In this document: positions 6,836 through 8,354 of the stretch, piece by piece
Layout of the letters: each line of letters starts with the position of its first letter
Position numbering within the stretch: position 1 is the stretch's first letter
Notes under the pieces: model-generated
Told to the model about the DNA's origin: nothing
Seen by the model: the letters and a program-made list of their open reading frames with translations, nothing else
Databases searched by the model: none
Source: an uncultured Lachnospiraceae bacterium
Lineage (GTDB): Bacteria; Bacillota; Clostridia; Lachnospirales; Lachnospiraceae
Assembly (NCBI GenBank): GCA_902796045.1
Contig: CADBNQ010000205.1
Span: 1 to 8,354 of the forward strand
DNA: 8,354 nt
Direction: 5' to 3'
Made by a program: the position numbers and the translations under genes

Positions 6836-6901
6836 ACAACATTTTTATTTCCCAGATATTGATGGAATAGGAAGTTATTTCTATCGGTTTACTGCCCTAT
6901 T

Positions 6902-7777
6902 TCAATTTTCTTTCGATTTTAAACTATTCTTACATTCCTCATGATAAGATTTCAATTCCCCGTCAAAGACCACCTGAGCCGGCCCGGTCATATAGACTGT
7001 CCCTTCTTTCTGATCCCATTCGATCATAAGGTCTCCTCCCAGGAGGTGAACGGTGGCATTGTCCTCCGTCAGACCATTGAGTACACAGGCCACAAGAGTG
7101 GCGCAGGTTCCTGTCCCGCAGGCCAGAGTCTCCCCTGAACCTCTTTCCCAGACTCTCATATTCACATTATTCCTGTCAATGACCTCCACAAACTCCGTAT
7201 TGACTCTATTCGGAAATAAGGGATGGTGCTCAAACAAAGGTCCGATCTTCTCTATATCCAGGTTCTTCACATCTTTTGTAAATACCACAGCATGGGGATT
7301 CCCCATGGATACACAGGTCATCCGGTACTCCTTATCTCCGATCTGTATGGGACTGTCTATCACAGGGCTTGTGTCGGAGAGGACCGGGATCTGACCGGCT
7401 TCAAGAACCGGTGCTCCCATGTTCACCCGGACCCGGGCCACCTTCCCGTCTTCCACTGTCAGATTCAGAGTCCTGATTCCCGCCAGGGTGTCCACAGTGA
7501 TGTCAGTCCTGTCTGTCAGTCCGTAATCATAGACATATTTCCCTACACAGCGAATTCCGTTTCCGCACATCTCACCTCTTGATCCGTCCGCATTGTACAT
7601 ATCCATCTGGAAATCAGCTGTTTCCGAAGGTCTTATCAGGATCAGGCCGTCTGATCCGACTCCGAAATGCCGGTCACTGACAAACCTGGCCAGTCCTTCC
7701 GGGTCCTTTACCTCTTCTTTAAAACAATTGACGTAAACATAATCGTTTCCTGCTCCATGCATTTTCGTAAACTTCAT
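6902..7777 (-). CDS. dapF: diaminopimelate epimerase
   Basis: Converts LL-diaminopimelate to meso-diaminopimelate, the direct precursor of lysine and of the peptidoglycan cross-link in many bacteria. It is a cytoplasmic, cofactor-independent epimerase using two cysteines. At 291 residues it is close to the usual 270-290. Both half-sites are visible: MHGAGNDYVYV near the N terminus, the first catalytic Cys71 in GEMCGNGIRC, substrate-binding GNPHAV at 159-164, NTEF at 193-196, and the second catalytic Cys220 in ERGSGETLACGTGTCA. The last dozen or so residues (KNSLKSKEN) are an unconserved tail. The ATG at 7777 follows AAGGAGACC at a normal spacing. The gene is divergent from queH, 83 nt away, and lies 203 nt upstream of the exporter operon on the same strand. 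No clear terminator separates it from that operon, but a separate promoter candidate does. Confidence 0.97.
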   Translation of the reverse strand: MKFTKMHGAGNDYVYVNCFKEEVKDPEGLARFVSDRHFGVGSDGLILIRPSETADFQMDMYNADGSRGEMCGNGIRCVGKYVYDYGLTDRTDITVDTLAGIRTLNLTVEDGKVARVRVNMGAPVLEAGQIPVLSDTSPVIDSPIQIGDKEYRMTCVSMGNPHAVVFTKDVKNLDIEKIGPLFEHHPLFPNRVNTEFVEVIDRNNVNMRVWERGSGETLACGTGTCATLVACVLNGLTEDNATVHLLGGDLMIEWDQKEGTVYMTGPAQVVFDGELKSYHEECKNSLKSKEN

Positions 7778-7860
7778 ACGATGGTCTCCTTTTCATAAAA
7801 GTAGTAAAAAAAATGAATATGTGCTACACTATATCCGAAAAATGGATAAAAGGGATAAAA
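7778..7860. promoter_or_regulatory. divergent dapF / queH promoter region
   Basis: These 83 nt must hold the start signals of both genes unless either is transcribed from elsewhere. On the plus strand, TGCTACACT (7822-7830) resembles a weak extended -10 for queH. On the minus strand, TATAGT (7828-7833) is a possible -10 for dapF. No good -35 hexamers are visible. A small inverted repeat, TATCC-7 nt-GGATA (7832-7848), lies between the weak -10 candidates and queH, with a further GGATA at 7853-7857. Confidence 0.35.
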
Positions 7861-8354
7861 ATGATGATGAGAAACAAGATGAATTATCAAAAACAGCTGG
7901 ATAAGATCACAGACGGCATCGATCCGGCCAGTCCGCGGGAGGAAAAGCCGCTGCTTTTGCTGCACGCCTGCTGTGCTCCCTGCAGCAGCTATGTCCTGGA
8001 ATACCTTCTGCCCTTTTTCCGGATCAGGGTTTTCTATTATAATCCCAATATCACACCGGAAACAGAATATATAAAACGCGTCAGGGAACTGAAAAGATTT
8101 ATCAGCGATGCCGGCTATGAGGAGCTGGTGGAATTCACAGAAGGCCCTTATGATCCTGCCCTTTTCTTCAGTGCTGCAGCCGGCCTTGAAGACCAGCCGG
8201 AAGGCGGCGAAAGATGCAGAGTCTGCTACCGGCTGAGGATGGAAGAAGCCGCCCGCATGGCAGCCGTAGTGAAGGCCGACTATTTTACAACGACCCTCTC
8301 AATCAGTCCTCATAAAAATGCACAGTGGATTAATGAGATTGGCCAGGAACTGGC
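7861..8354 (+). CDS. queH: epoxyqueuosine reductase QueH, N-terminal part (cut by window edge)
   Basis: Catalyses the last step of queuosine synthesis, reducing epoxyqueuosine to queuosine in the wobble position of GUN-anticodon tRNAs; it is the cobalamin-independent alternative to QueG (DUF208 family). The first 164 codons are present. Motifs seen: LLLLHACCAPCSSYV at 31-45 with Cys37 and Cys38, FYYNPNITP at 58-66 followed by EY and R, GERCRVCYRLR at 116-126 with Cys119 and Cys122, and DYFTTTLSISPHKN at 140-153. From family knowledge, the adjacent Cys pair and the CxxC are metal and iron-sulfur ligands. Three ATGs in a row (7861, 7864, 7867) and a fourth at 7879 make the exact start uncertain. 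The first is chosen because an AAAAGGG stretch sits 6 nt upstream of it. It is divergent from dapF. Confidence 0.93.
   Translation, partial: MMMRNKMNYQKQLDKITDGIDPASPREEKPLLLLHACCAPCSSYVLEYLLPFFRIRVFYYNPNITPETEYIKRVRELKRFISDAGYEELVEFTEGPYDPALFFSAAAGLEDQPEGGERCRVCYRLRMEEAARMAAVVKADYFTTTLSISPHKNAQWINEIGQEL

Larger units (their letters stand above)
6699..6901. other. AT-rich intergenic region between dapF and the exporter operon
   Basis: The 203 nt between the dapF stop and the MFP1 start hold no credible gene. They contain an A/T-rich upstream stretch (about 6790-6850), an AT-only inverted repeat, an extended -10 element on the minus strand and the strong MFP1 ribosome site. No GC-rich hairpin followed by a T run is visible on the minus strand after dapF, so either dapF termination is factor-dependent or some transcripts read through. 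Confidence 0.7.

Noticed and set aside
7842..7904. Plus-strand 20-codon frame starting ATGGATAAAAGG just before and overlapping the queH start
   Set aside because: It could be an upstream leader frame, but there is no ribosome site before its ATG and the A-rich, charged composition is expected by chance.
7774..7965. Minus-strand 63-codon open frame overlapping the dapF start and antisense to queH
   Set aside because: It runs through the dapF/queH promoter region and across the conserved start of queH; its His/Phe/Tyr-rich content is not protein-like and it looks like a chance frame.

Overview
The window looks like chromosomal DNA from a low-to-moderate GC, Gram-positive anaerobe of the class Clostridia, probably Lachnospiraceae. 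This is an inference from strong AAGGAGG-type ribosome binding sites, the protein sequence style, and a YknXYZ/MacB-type exporter whose adaptor proteins carry no lipoprotein or outer-membrane signals. No RNA gene, mobile element or CRISPR array was seen.

Layout. Positions 1-6698 hold one minus-strand gene set, read from right to left. It comprises a 737-residue membrane-fusion (adaptor) protein with a long charged cytoplasmic extension (MFP1), a 223-residue MacB/LolD-type ABC ATPase, a very large 956-residue second adaptor (MFP2), and a MacB/FtsX-type permease cut off by the left edge. The gaps are short (about 32, 2 and 48 nt), so this is very probably one operon. A good extended -10 promoter candidate lies in the AT-rich gap at 6699-6901. 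Upstream on the same strand is dapF (diaminopimelate epimerase, lysine and peptidoglycan precursor synthesis). Divergent from dapF, on the plus strand, is the start of queH (epoxyqueuosine reductase, last step of queuosine tRNA modification), cut by the right edge.

How the genes work together. ATPase and permease should form a mechanotransmission-type ABC transporter (MacB/YknYZ class) with the two adaptors outside the membrane. The substrate cannot be read from the sequence. In this class of Gram-positive transporter, known roles include protection from antimicrobial peptides or toxins and export of peptides.

The unusual part is the adaptor pair. MFP2 has about 577 extra residues at the tip of its alpha-hairpin: two helical repeats resembling DUF1542-type surface-protein repeats, a tandem pair of an unrecognised beta-rich module, a Big_2-like Ig domain and a Ser/Gly linker. 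MFP1 has a normal hairpin but carries an approximately 250-residue cytoplasmic extension (acidic, then strongly basic) and an acidic extracellular tail. An exporter with two dissimilar, heavily decorated adaptors is the best candidate here for a poorly described system.
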